A stretch of 64,000 bases of DNA from Rosenbergiella epipactidis (GTDB taxonomy: Bacteria > Pseudomonadota > Gammaproteobacteria > Enterobacterales > Enterobacteriaceae), in the NCBI RefSeq assembly GCF_018494055.1, contig NZ_JABBFQ010000002.1, positions 483,642-547,641 of the forward strand, read 5' to 3'. The position numbers and the translations under genes were made by a program. The notes beneath the pieces were generated by a model. The model saw only the letters and a program-made list of their open reading frames with translations, ran no database searches and was not told the origin of the DNA. This document shows positions 42,682 to 51,009 of the stretch, piece after piece; position 1 is the first letter of the stretch; every line of letters starts with the position of its first letter.

Positions 42682-44087
42682 TCAATTCTTTTCAGCACAG
42701 CCCCTTTTAATCGCCACCCTCTTCGACCATAAATACCCCAGTACGCTACAGATCACGATCACTGCCGGTATCATCCGGGTCATCCTACTTTCTCCCCCCA
42801 CTAGAACGGGTAAATTATTGATGACGAGAAGGACCGTGAATAACATCGCAAAAAACGACAGTAAAGGGGCCAAAAAGGTAGACCAAGCACCCCACTGATG
42901 GCGTTGATGACGGAAAAAATTGATCACGGCGGCACAAACGCCCAGCTGTAAAAGTAAAACACAAAGCGTGGAGATGGCCGACCCTAGTGCAAAAATATGC
43001 ATCATAGGATCCACATTCATTGCCCCGAGGCCTATCAGTAATAACAGTATAATAACGCTATGAAGGTGGCTAGCATTATGTGGTGTACCGTTATCCGGGT
43101 GAATTTTGCAAAGCTCCTGCCAAATCAAGCCATCACGATTCATGCTAAATAAATATCGCGAGATATTATTATGAAAGGCGACGGTCGCGGCAAACAAGCT
43201 ACTAATTAATAACACCGACATGGCGGTGACTGCCCATTGCCCCACATTATCGCGTGTAATCATTAGGATTAAATTTTCAGGCTCTTTACGAGCGAGGCGA
43301 ATTAATTGATCTGCGCCATAGGTTTGGACCAGACACCAGCTTGTGAAACAGAAAAAAGCCGTGATCAATAATAATGCACAGATCGTTGCTCGAGGGATCG
43401 TTTTATGAGGATCCTTACACTCTTCGGCATAAATAGCGGTCGACTCGAATCCAATAAAAGCAGCAATGGTAAATATAAAGCTGATCCCTAGATTGCCATG
43501 TAAAAAGACAGAGGGCTGAAACGGCTGTAAGCTATGATGATGCCCATGTTTGAGCAGCAAAACGATATCCGTTAACAGCACAATCCCCACCTCAGCAAGC
43601 ATCAATATGCCGAGAATTTTTCCTCCAACCTCTACCCGTTTAATGCTTAAGAACCAAGTGATTAAAAGAAACGTTATACTGCATAACCACCAAGGAACTG
43701 CCAGAGAGAATTGTTCAGCGATAAGTTGAGCAGAAAAATAGCCCAGCATTGCAACAATAGCGATTTGGATCGAGATATAGGCAAGTAATGCAATGATTGA
43801 GGCTGAAGAGCCCCAGTTATCACCTAATCCTTGACGTATATAAGTGTAAAAGGCACCGGAATTTTTTACGTATTGGCTCATCGCCAAAAAACCAATCGAA
43901 AATAAAATCAAAATAACGCAAGAGAGTAAATAAAACGTCGCAATCCCGGCACTATTGCCGCCAGCGATGGCAACGGGGAGTCCCCCAACGACCCCAGTAA
44001 GGGGTGAGGCGGCAGCCACAACAAAAAAATTAATGAAAATAACCCCAATGTGTTTTTACGTAAGCCCGACTCTCTTTCCATCATCAT
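42682..44087 (-). pseudogene. APC-family amino acid/amine permease with a -1 frameshift near its start
   Basis: The intact part (from a GTG at 44019) encodes 445 residues with about 12 membrane helices of the amino acid/polyamine/organocation family (VAAASPLTGVVGGLPVAIAGGN, IGFESTAIYAEECKDPHKTIPRA). The proper N-terminus (MMMERESGLRKNTLGLFSLIF) lies in another frame, starting at the ATG near 44087 behind AGGGG. One extra base in the T7 run (44023-44029, A7 on the plus strand) would restore LFSLIFFVVAAASPLTG. So the gene is frameshifted, phase-variable, or the run was misread. It probably imports the substrate of the oxidase cluster beside it. Confidence 0.8.
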
Positions 44088-44218
44088 TGCCCCTGAGTGA
44101 GAAAGGCGCGCCAATGAGGATTCCCTCATTAGTCTGCCACGATGAACTCATCATTCTCTAGGCTTTCAGATTCTGATAGAAAAATTACGACATCCCCCGA
44201 GTGCAAACATGCACTGCT

Positions 44219-45067
44219 TTAGTGCTGCGGATCGACTAATCGTTGGCCATAATGTTGTGCGGTAATCTGATTCAAATAATGCGTCGGGGTTGTACTACTA
44301 AAACGCTTAAATTCTCGTAGAAAATGGGATTGGTCACTGAATCCTAACTCATAGGGAATGTCACCATAGGAGCAGACCCCTGCATCAGGGATACGATTTA
44401 ACGCTGACTGACAGCGAACAATCCGGCTGAATATTTTTGGCGATAAACCGATATCATGCTTGAACTGACGTTGGATGGTTCGGCAACTGTAACCCGTTAG
44501 ATTCGCTAATTGATCGATACGAACATTCCCTTCTGCAGCATGAATTTCTTGTATCACTGATTGCGTAACCCTGGAGTTTTTACGCGTCAAATAACGACTA
44601 AAGTACTGCTGAAATAACGTAATTTTCGAGGAAAAGTCTTTTGCCTCAATAATCCTCGAAAAGATCGTTTTGCCTTGGGGAGCAGCATCGAGAAAATTAA
44701 ACTCATTATCCGGAATATCATCAGCATAGGCATCTAAGAAGTCAGGAATGACGCCTGCGCTAAAGCGTACGCCGAAATAAAGCCGTTCTTCTGATAAATA
44801 GGCGTTACGTGCCTCCAACGTCGTACCGCAAATTCGAGCCGTCGGAAACTGTGGATGACAATCAAATAAGATATCGACACAACCGTCAGGGATCGCCAAA
44901 GTGAGCGTTGCTTGTTGACTCGTCTTAAAACTATAGAAATGCGATATTTCGGGTAACGTTGCATTCGTCTGCCAAAAATAATGCGACGTATTTAAGACAA
45001 ACCATGGCTGTTCAGGATGGAATTTTTTCTCTTTAAAAATCGGGCTATTTTTCATTGTCGTACCCAT
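44219..45067 (-). CDS. AraC-family transcriptional regulator
   Basis: This 282-residue protein has an N-terminal effector domain of the DUF6597 type (about 20-130, LAIPDGCVDILFD, GVRFSAGVIPDFL). The C-terminal AraC double helix-turn-helix covers about 170-270 (LANLTGYSCRTIQRQFKHDIGLSPK, YGDIPYELGFSDQSHFLREFKRFSSTTPTHY). It lies between the permease and the divergent OCD-RidA-oxidase operon and is likely to control them. Two ATG codons four apart are possible starts; neither has a clear ribosome binding site. Confidence 0.85.
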   Translation of the reverse strand: MGTTMKNSPIFKEKKFHPEQPWFVLNTSHYFWQTNATLPEISHFYSFKTSQQATLTLAIPDGCVDILFDCHPQFPTARICGTTLEARNAYLSEERLYFGVRFSAGVIPDFLDAYADDIPDNEFNFLDAAPQGKTIFSRIIEAKDFSSKITLFQQYFSRYLTRKNSRVTQSVIQEIHAAEGNVRIDQLANLTGYSCRTIQRQFKHDIGLSPKIFSRIVRCQSALNRIPDAGVCSYGDIPYELGFSDQSHFLREFKRFSSTTPTHYLNQITAQHYGQRLVDPQH

Positions 45068-45250
45068 TATAAAAGTCTACTGGCTTACTCCCAATGCAAC
45101 TTCCACACCATTAATCCAAGCTCTGTCGCAAATATTCAATACATCCCAAAACACATCAGGCTATTTCTATAAACAGCGACTGTCACTGACTAGGCGACAG
45201 AGCTAACAGAGATGCTTTCTGGCGGATAAATTCTGAGTGAGGTGGTGGCA

Positions 45251-46390
45251 ATGACTGATTCAACAAGAATTGATTTTTTATATCTCTCTGAGCAAGACAT
45301 GATCCGTGCGGGCGTTACCGATATGCCCGCCTGTATTACCAGCATGGAAGAGATGTTCAAATTACTCTACCACGGTGACTACCGAATGGCCGGACCGAAT
45401 AATGATTCCCATGGTGCGATGGTCACATTTCCGGAAAATTCACCCTTCCCAACCATGCCGAAACCGACGGCAGACCGGCGTATGATGGCGATGCCTGCAT
45501 ACTTAGGTGGGAATTTCCAAACGGCGGGGGTTAAGTGGTATGGCTCCAATATCGCTAACCGAGAAAAAGGCTTACCACGCTCGATATTAATGTTCACACT
45601 TAACGATGCCGATACCGGTGCGCCGTTGGCGCATATGTCAGCTAATTTATTATCGGCGTATCGGACGGGGGCAATTCCTGGCGTGGGAGCTAAATACCTT
45701 GCCAGGCAGGATTCCCGCGTAATTGGGCTATTAGGGCCTGGAGTCATGGGTAAAACAACCATTGCCTCATTCCTTTCTGTCTGTCCCAACGTCGACACGG
45801 TGAAAGTCAAAGGTCGCGGTGCGGCAAGTCTCGATGCATTTATCGCTTGGCTAAAAAATACCTACCCTCAAGTTACTACTATCCAAATCGTCGACACGCT
45901 TGAAGAAGTCGTACGCGACAGCGATCTGGTCGCTTACTGTAGCTCCGGCGAAACGGGCGATGCCTCCACTTATCCCATTGTGAAACGCGAATGGGTAAAA
46001 GCCGGAGCCTTTTTAGCAATGCCCGCCCTCTGTGCCCTAGATGAAGGAATGGAGCGGACTGATGTACGAAAGGTCCTTGATAATACGGGGCTTTATAATG
46101 CTTGGTTCGAAGAGGTGCCTAAGCCCGCTCACAACACCATCCCCATTATTGGCGTCCGCTTTATGGATATGCTCGCAGAAGGCGCACTGACCGCCGATCA
46201 ACTCGAAGATATTGGCCAAATTATCGCAGGCGAAGCACCCGGTCGAAAAAATGACGATGAAATAATCATTATGTCTGTCGGAGGTATGCCCGTTGAAGAT
46301 GTGGCATGGGGAACCGTGCTGTACCGAAATGCGCTGCAACGCAATATTGGTGTGAAATTAAATCTTTGGGAAACGCCTGAACTGGCTTAA
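45251..46390 (+). CDS. Ornithine cyclodeaminase/mu-crystallin family protein
   Basis: This 379-residue protein has an NAD(P)-binding Rossmann fold (VIGLLGPGVMGKTTIASFL). Its substrate-binding part includes PAYLGGNFQTAGVKWYGSN and HMSANLLSAYRTGAIPGVGAKYLA. Family members deaminate or reduce cyclic imines and imino acids. It resembles proteins annotated as tyramine oxidase subunit B, but I cannot confirm that role. The ATG at 45251 follows GAGGT; a GTG three codons earlier is less likely. First gene of a three-gene operon. Confidence 0.82.
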   Translation: MTDSTRIDFLYLSEQDMIRAGVTDMPACITSMEEMFKLLYHGDYRMAGPNNDSHGAMVTFPENSPFPTMPKPTADRRMMAMPAYLGGNFQTAGVKWYGSNIANREKGLPRSILMFTLNDADTGAPLAHMSANLLSAYRTGAIPGVGAKYLARQDSRVIGLLGPGVMGKTTIASFLSVCPNVDTVKVKGRGAASLDAFIAWLKNTYPQVTTIQIVDTLEEVVRDSDLVAYCSSGETGDASTYPIVKREWVKAGAFLAMPALCALDEGMERTDVRKVLDNTGLYNAWFEEVPKPAHNTIPIIGVRFMDMLAEGALTADQLEDIGQIIAGEAPGRKNDDEIIIMSVGGMPVEDVAWGTVLYRNALQRNIGVKLNLWETPELA

Positions 46391-46411
46391 TCACTTTACG
46401 AGGGTACCGCT

Positions 46412-46834
46412 ATGACCACCATTATCAAAGTAAAATCCGGTTCTATCTTTGAAGAGAAAGCCAGTTACTCACGATTAGTTGCCGTCGATAACTGGATTTA
46501 CGTTTCAAATACGGCCGGACGCCATCCTGTCACTAAAGAGATCCCCGAGGATGTCATCGATCAAACTGCGCAAGTTTTTGCCAATATTGAAGCGGCGTTA
46601 AGCGCCGTCGAGGCAAGCTTAGACGATGTAGTCTGTTCACGAGTATTTATCCAATCACCCGAAGACGTGCCAAGTGTAATGGCTTTTATTGGTGACAAAT
46701 TCCGTGGTATTGACCCTGCATCGACCGTCACCTGCCCACCGCTAGGATCGACAGTGTACAAAGTGGAGATCGAAGTCACCGCCTACCGTGGTGCGGGACA
46801 AACTAACGCGACGACACTCACTTTATCGCAGTAA
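46412..46834 (+). CDS. RidA family protein
   Basis: This 140-residue trimeric-type protein of the Rid/YjgF/YER057c family contains the conserved Arg of VVCSRVFI and DPASTVTCPPLG. RidA proteins hydrolyse reactive enamines and imines. Its place between an imine-handling OCD homologue and an FAD amine oxidase suggests it clears the imine the oxidase produces. It is 21 bases after the OCD gene and 22 bases before the oxidase. Confidence 0.88.
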   Translation: MTTIIKVKSGSIFEEKASYSRLVAVDNWIYVSNTAGRHPVTKEIPEDVIDQTAQVFANIEAALSAVEASLDDVVCSRVFIQSPEDVPSVMAFIGDKFRGIDPASTVTCPPLGSTVYKVEIEVTAYRGAGQTNATTLTLSQ

Positions 46835-46856
46835 TATCCACGAGGAGATCCCAGCT

Positions 46857-48152
46857 ATGTCCCCACGTATTGATCCGGTGAATACCTCAACGATGATCCC
46901 CACACAGAGTACTGTCGTGATTATAGGGGGAGGGATCATCGGTTTAGTGGCAGCACTCAACCTCGCAGAGAGGAATATCCCCGTTGTAGTAATTGAAAAG
47001 GGGAAACTAGCTGCCGAGCAGTCATCACGTAATTTAGGCTGGGTGCGTAAAACGAGCCGCCTTCCTGAAGATATCCCTTTAGCGCAGGCTGCTGACCGAT
47101 TATGGGCGACGATGGCAGAAAGAGTCGACAGCGATGTCGGCTATCGACAAGCTGGTATCATGTTCGTTGCGCGTCAAGCAGACCAGATGGCGATGCATGA
47201 GCGTTGGTTTGAACACGTCAAACATCTCCAACTTGATTCAGCACTCTTGAGTTCAGCAGAGATTGCCCGCCGCGTCCCTGGAGGAAATTGCGCTTGGGCT
47301 GGTGGGATTTTTACCCCATCAGATGGACGTGCTGAGCCAACCAAAGCCGCAAGTGCCATAGCGAAAGCGGCTCAACGCTTGGGCGCTGTGATCGTGGAAA
47401 ATTGTGCAGTAAGAAGCCTAGTTACTAGTGGTGGACGCATCAGTGGAGTATTAACTGAACGCGGCGAGATCAAATGTGAACAGGTTTTACTTGCTGCAGG
47501 GGCGTGGTCACGACGCTTTTTAATCAATCATCACATCGCTCTGCCCACCCTACCCTTAATCTGTTCCGTGTTACAGACAAAACCTCTTGAGGGTCCCACC
47601 GATATCGCAGTCGGCGCGCCGGATTTCTCATTTCGACGCCATCACACCGGAGGGTTTATCGTTACACAGCGTGGTGCATTAGATGCGCCGCTGACTTTAG
47701 ACCATATGCTGATTGGCTTGCGTTATCGCCAGCAGCTTAAACAGGGTCGAGGCAATTTACGTATCGGCTTTGGCCGCTATTCTTTCCAAGATTTGCGGCT
47801 TGCCCGCCACTGGAAGGAAAACCAGCGCACCCCTTTTGAACAGATCCGTACTCTCGACCCACAAGCCAATAGTGGTCTTAATCAGGAGGCCCTCAAAAAT
47901 TTAATTGAGGCATGGCCCGCCTTCAAGGCGGCACAAATTGCTCAGCAGTGGGCTGGCGTTATTGATGTCACCCCTGATTCTAATCCAGTTATTGGTTCCG
48001 TCACTAGCCTTCCCGGATTAGTCCTGGCCACGGGATTCTCTGGACATGGGTTCGGGACTTCACCTGCAGCGGGTCAATTAGCCGCAGACATCCTTAGTGG
48101 TCAATCACCTTTGGTCGACCCCGCACCTTATCGATATGAACGGCTTAGTTAG
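46857..48152 (+). CDS. FAD-dependent amine/amino-acid oxidase (DAO family)
   Basis: This 431-residue oxidoreductase has the N-terminal FAD site VVIIGGGIIGLVAALNLAERN (about 20-40) and SSRNLGWVRK near 61. The DAO-family tail is WAGVIDVTPDSNPVIG and GFSGHGFGTSPAAGQLAADIL. It oxidises an amine or amino acid to an imine; the substrate is not known. GAGGAG lies 9 bases before the ATG at 46857. The longer frame overlapping ridA is rejected. It is last in the OCD-ridA-oxidase operon. Confidence 0.87.
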   Translation: MSPRIDPVNTSTMIPTQSTVVIIGGGIIGLVAALNLAERNIPVVVIEKGKLAAEQSSRNLGWVRKTSRLPEDIPLAQAADRLWATMAERVDSDVGYRQAGIMFVARQADQMAMHERWFEHVKHLQLDSALLSSAEIARRVPGGNCAWAGGIFTPSDGRAEPTKAASAIAKAAQRLGAVIVENCAVRSLVTSGGRISGVLTERGEIKCEQVLLAAGAWSRRFLINHHIALPTLPLICSVLQTKPLEGPTDIAVGAPDFSFRRHHTGGFIVTQRGALDAPLTLDHMLIGLRYRQQLKQGRGNLRIGFGRYSFQDLRLARHWKENQRTPFEQIRTLDPQANSGLNQEALKNLIEAWPAFKAAQIAQQWAGVIDVTPDSNPVIGSVTSLPGLVLATGFSGHGFGTSPAAGQLAADILSGQSPLVDPAPYRYERLS

Positions 48153-48274
48153 GGCAAAGGAAGGCCTTGTCAAAACCGACGTTCGGCTTAGGGAAAACTG
48201 ACTAGCAAGATGAGATTTTCTGTGGTTCGGAGGCTTCACTAAATCGTGAGGGCTCAGTCAAGAAAGGAAAGGAC

Positions 48275-48329
48275 TTAGGCCACCGCCGAAGCACGCACGC
48301 TTCGGTGGTGGTGACTTACTATGGCCTAA
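48275..48329. repeat. Large stem-loop between convergent genes
   Basis: Inner arms of 13 bases with one mismatch (48280-48292 and 48299-48311, core GCCGAAGC / GCTTCGGT) sit inside outer arms TTAGGCC (48275-48281) and GGCCTAA (48323-48329). There is no T run. It could be a terminator of unusual form, a REP-like element or a small structured RNA. It lies between the oxidase and the DUF1471-type gene. Confidence 0.5.
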
Positions 48330-48378
48330 TCTTAAGGATAGGAAAGGTCGCTAGGGTCAGAGTAGATTAAAGAATGTC

Positions 48379-48618
48379 TTAGTTTTTTAATCCATGTGAC
48401 GGTGCGCTGTTAATCTCTGCCGTCATACGAACGAAATTATTGGAGCTTGCACCAGTAATTTTATAGTGACCGCCTGCTTGATTGGCCATCGCTGCAATTT
48501 GAGACTCTGCGCCGTCTAAGGTCGAATCGGTGACGGAGACGCTTTGTGCAAAGCTCCCAAATGAGAGTAATGACAAGGCTGCGGTAGAGGCGAGTGCAAG
48601 TGTTTTTAAGGTTTTCAT
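48379..48618 (-). CDS. DUF1471 (YhcN/BhsA-type) periplasmic stress protein
   Basis: This 79-residue protein has a signal peptide ending around SFA (residue 24) and a short alpha/beta domain with HYKITGASSNNFVRMTAEIN. That is the recognisable C-terminal strand pair of the YdgH/BhsA/McbA family. Relatives respond to acid, metal or oxidative stress and biofilm growth. GAGGACC precedes the ATG. The yhcN gene that E. coli carries between argR and aaeB is missing from that position here; this may be a relocated relative, but the family is large. Confidence 0.8.
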   Translation of the reverse strand: MKTLKTLALASTAALSLLSFGSFAQSVSVTDSTLDGAESQIAAMANQAGGHYKITGASSNNFVRMTAEINSAPSHGLKN

Positions 48619-49424
48619 AATAAGGTCCTCGATCTTTTTAAAGGGTAATTTGTTTAACTGAGATAATAATAACTATAGTTACTATAACTAGATTAACTAT
48701 GTGTGCGATTTGAATAATTATTGATCGAAGGCGTAGCGGATGGACCTTCATTTCCCTAATCAACAGCCTTTGCTGTGGCGTCAACTCATTTAGGGTAACG
48801 GTGTATTGATCGAAACAATCAACGAGATATGGAATAGGAGATTGGTACGTTGGCGGGGGATGGAAAGAGTAGAATTTCCTCTATCAGAAGATGGCTATTC
48901 TTCCCACACTCCAAAGTTAATAATGTTAGCGAGGGAATATAAAAGTCACCGATAAGCTATTGATAGAAAACGTATAGCACCAATCAGAGCCCCCCAATCT
49001 AAGAACTCATTCATTATTAGCGTGCTAATATTTACGGGCTAATAGACTCTTCAATTTAAATGGTCGCTCACACTACAAATCCCCCAAAAAAATCACTCCT
49101 CTCGACAAAAATATTTATCCATACAAAATTCTAATAAAACCGCAATCATTCAAGAAATAGTGATGAACATCATATATTTATAATAGCTTTACATTTCTTT
49201 AAATTAAATATCCAAATTAATCAATCGGATAGCTGATAAATGTCACTTTATGCAAAAAAATCTTGTTGCATCATTTACCTTTCTAACGTTATGTTCTTGG
49301 GGTAAGTTATAAATAAATCGGTACAACAACAATAAAACCGAGTCAGTGCCTTATTTTACGTGCTGATAAGAGTGGTTTAACGATTAACTCTATGAATATA
49401 TTATCGCTATGGAGACAGGAAGTG
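48619..49424. other. Long non-coding region before the porin, with dyads near 48670-48700
   Basis: Some 800 mostly AT-rich bases. A perfect 12-base palindrome TAACTATAGTTA (48670-48681), followed by AGTTA-N3-TAACT and further TAACT copies, lies 50-80 bases upstream of the DUF1471 gene and looks like an operator. A less AT-rich stretch (about 48720-48920) may be gene debris, but no frame is convincing. The porin promoter must lie in the AT-rich part near 49200-49400. Confidence 0.4.
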
Positions 49425-50567
49425 GTGAAAAAACATAAAATTATTGGTTTCAGCGGCAGTTTGATAGCATTGGCGATTGCTGCACCTTCACACGCAGAAA
49501 TTACTATTCTGGATAAAAATCCGCAAAGTAATTCTTTATTAGCCCCTTTAAGCTTACAAGTCGGCGGTAGCATCCGTCCTGAGTGGGTTTTCACCAACGG
49601 TCCTGATGCCAATAAATCTAACAAGCGCGGTCACGATGGTGGTTCACGCGTACGTTTTCGTGCTGACTACAAACTGACTGATCATACCTCTGTTATTGGC
49701 TATTACGAGTGGGGGTTCAACGTCCCGCACTTCTTAGGTATGAAAGGGAACTACGAACCGGGTTCCTTGCGTGATCGTCAGCGCCAACTTTATGCAGGCT
49801 TCAAAGATGATCGCTATGGTACGCTAACTTATGGTCACCAATACGGCATCTACTACTCCGTCGTCGGCATCAAAAGTGACGTATGGGATAACGATGGCCA
49901 TGCTGGCGCAACAGGTATTGGATTTAATGGTGACTATGATGGCGCAAATAAGCCTAAAAATAGCATCATGTATAAAAATACTTTTGGCCCAGTCACGGTT
50001 TCTGCTAACTATCTGCTTCCTGAAGATCAAAAAGACGATGGTAGCGGTACTGGCCGTTCTTACCGCCGTAACCATGGCGCAGGCTTTGGTTTCGACTACG
50101 CTATTATGCCGACCTTGTCATGGGCCGCAGCGTACAGCAGTACTGAAGCAAATGTGAAAAATAGCACCACCCAGAAGGGTTATAACCAACAGGTTTCCGG
50201 TACAGCGTTAACATGGCAACCGGGTAACTGGTATCTGACCTCGACGGCTAGCTACTATAAGGATTTCGTTCCTTCAACACGCAACCATACGGTGTCGCAT
50301 TACTTCGCGGGCAGCGGTTATGGTTTGGAAGAGTTCGTCGGTTATACCTTTAATATCGATAAGCCATTCCTGAAATCAATCCAACCCTATGTGGCGGTCG
50401 ATTCATTACGCCTTAAGGGTGATGAAAATTACCACGCTAACCACGTTTACTTAGGTGCGGGGACAGAGATGGGCCACGGCTTAAGCGTCTATCTTGAAAG
50501 AACTATCGCGACAACGACCGATAACGAACCAGATAGTACTTGGATTACCGTATTCTATAACTTCTAA
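49425..50567 (+). CDS. Outer-membrane porin
   Basis: This 380-residue beta-barrel protein of the general Gram-negative porin group has a signal peptide (KKHKIIGFSGSLIALAIAAPSHA), alternating amphipathic strands and a C-terminal Phe (ITVFYNF) needed for BAM assembly. A segment LRDRQRQLYAGFKDDRYGTLTYGHQYG is typical of porin strands. I prefer the GTG at 49425, which gives a clean signal peptide and has GGAG/AGGAAG upstream, over the ATG at 49392, which has no ribosome binding site. The solute is unknown. An intrinsic terminator follows. Confidence 0.82.
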   Translation: MKKHKIIGFSGSLIALAIAAPSHAEITILDKNPQSNSLLAPLSLQVGGSIRPEWVFTNGPDANKSNKRGHDGGSRVRFRADYKLTDHTSVIGYYEWGFNVPHFLGMKGNYEPGSLRDRQRQLYAGFKDDRYGTLTYGHQYGIYYSVVGIKSDVWDNDGHAGATGIGFNGDYDGANKPKNSIMYKNTFGPVTVSANYLLPEDQKDDGSGTGRSYRRNHGAGFGFDYAIMPTLSWAAAYSSTEANVKNSTTQKGYNQQVSGTALTWQPGNWYLTSTASYYKDFVPSTRNHTVSHYFAGSGYGLEEFVGYTFNIDKPFLKSIQPYVAVDSLRLKGDENYHANHVYLGAGTEMGHGLSVYLERTIATTTDNEPDSTWITVFYNF

Positions 50568-50572
50568 TCATC

Positions 50573-50606
50573 AAGCCGGCTTATCTTAAGGTAAGTCGGT
50601 TTTTTT
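50573..50606 (+). terminator. Terminator after the porin gene
   Basis: A stem of CCGGCTTATC / GGTAAGTCGG with two or three wobble pairs and a 4-base loop is followed by T7. Confidence 0.85.
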
Positions 50607-51009
50607 CACCTCTCGGCTTAATATTCTCCCCAGAACGCGCTTTTTTTCGACGTATCCCATTTCGAGTTAAAATATTTATCTTTTAAAATCATTTACTTAT
50701 AAAATTTATCATATAATTATTTGTCCTACTGAAATAAACCCACCTCATCGCCACACTCAATAAATTATAAATTTACTCCATTAATTCAATGAGTTAAGCA
50801 CTACGTAGCTGTAAAAGTTTTATCGCTAAAAGAGCCCTACTCGGCACTTTCCTTGAAATTGAATCAAAAGCATGTTTACAGTATTAATCTTAAATTGACC
50901 TAAACTTAAGAATATGGGGAAGCTATTTATATCTTTCTTTTCCCACTATGACGGGATGTCTGGCTAAGAAAGCTATACATTGCTCTATCATTCCATCGTG
51001 AGGATCACA
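50607..51009. other. Non-coding region upstream of the ProP-like gene
   Basis: About 400 AT-rich bases with no gene. Long A/T runs and no clear operator were seen. It must contain the promoter of the transporter. Confidence 0.4.

Noticed and set aside
43908..44129. A 73-codon minus-strand frame overlapping the start of the APC permease
   Set aside because: Its middle part (MMMERESGLRKNTLGLFSLIF) is the displaced N-terminus of the permease; after the T7 run the frame reads nonsense. It is treated as part of the frameshifted gene.
49392..49424. ATG at 49392 as the porin start
   Set aside because: No ribosome binding site precedes it and it would put 11 polar residues before a normal signal peptide; the GTG at 49425 is preferred, though not proven.
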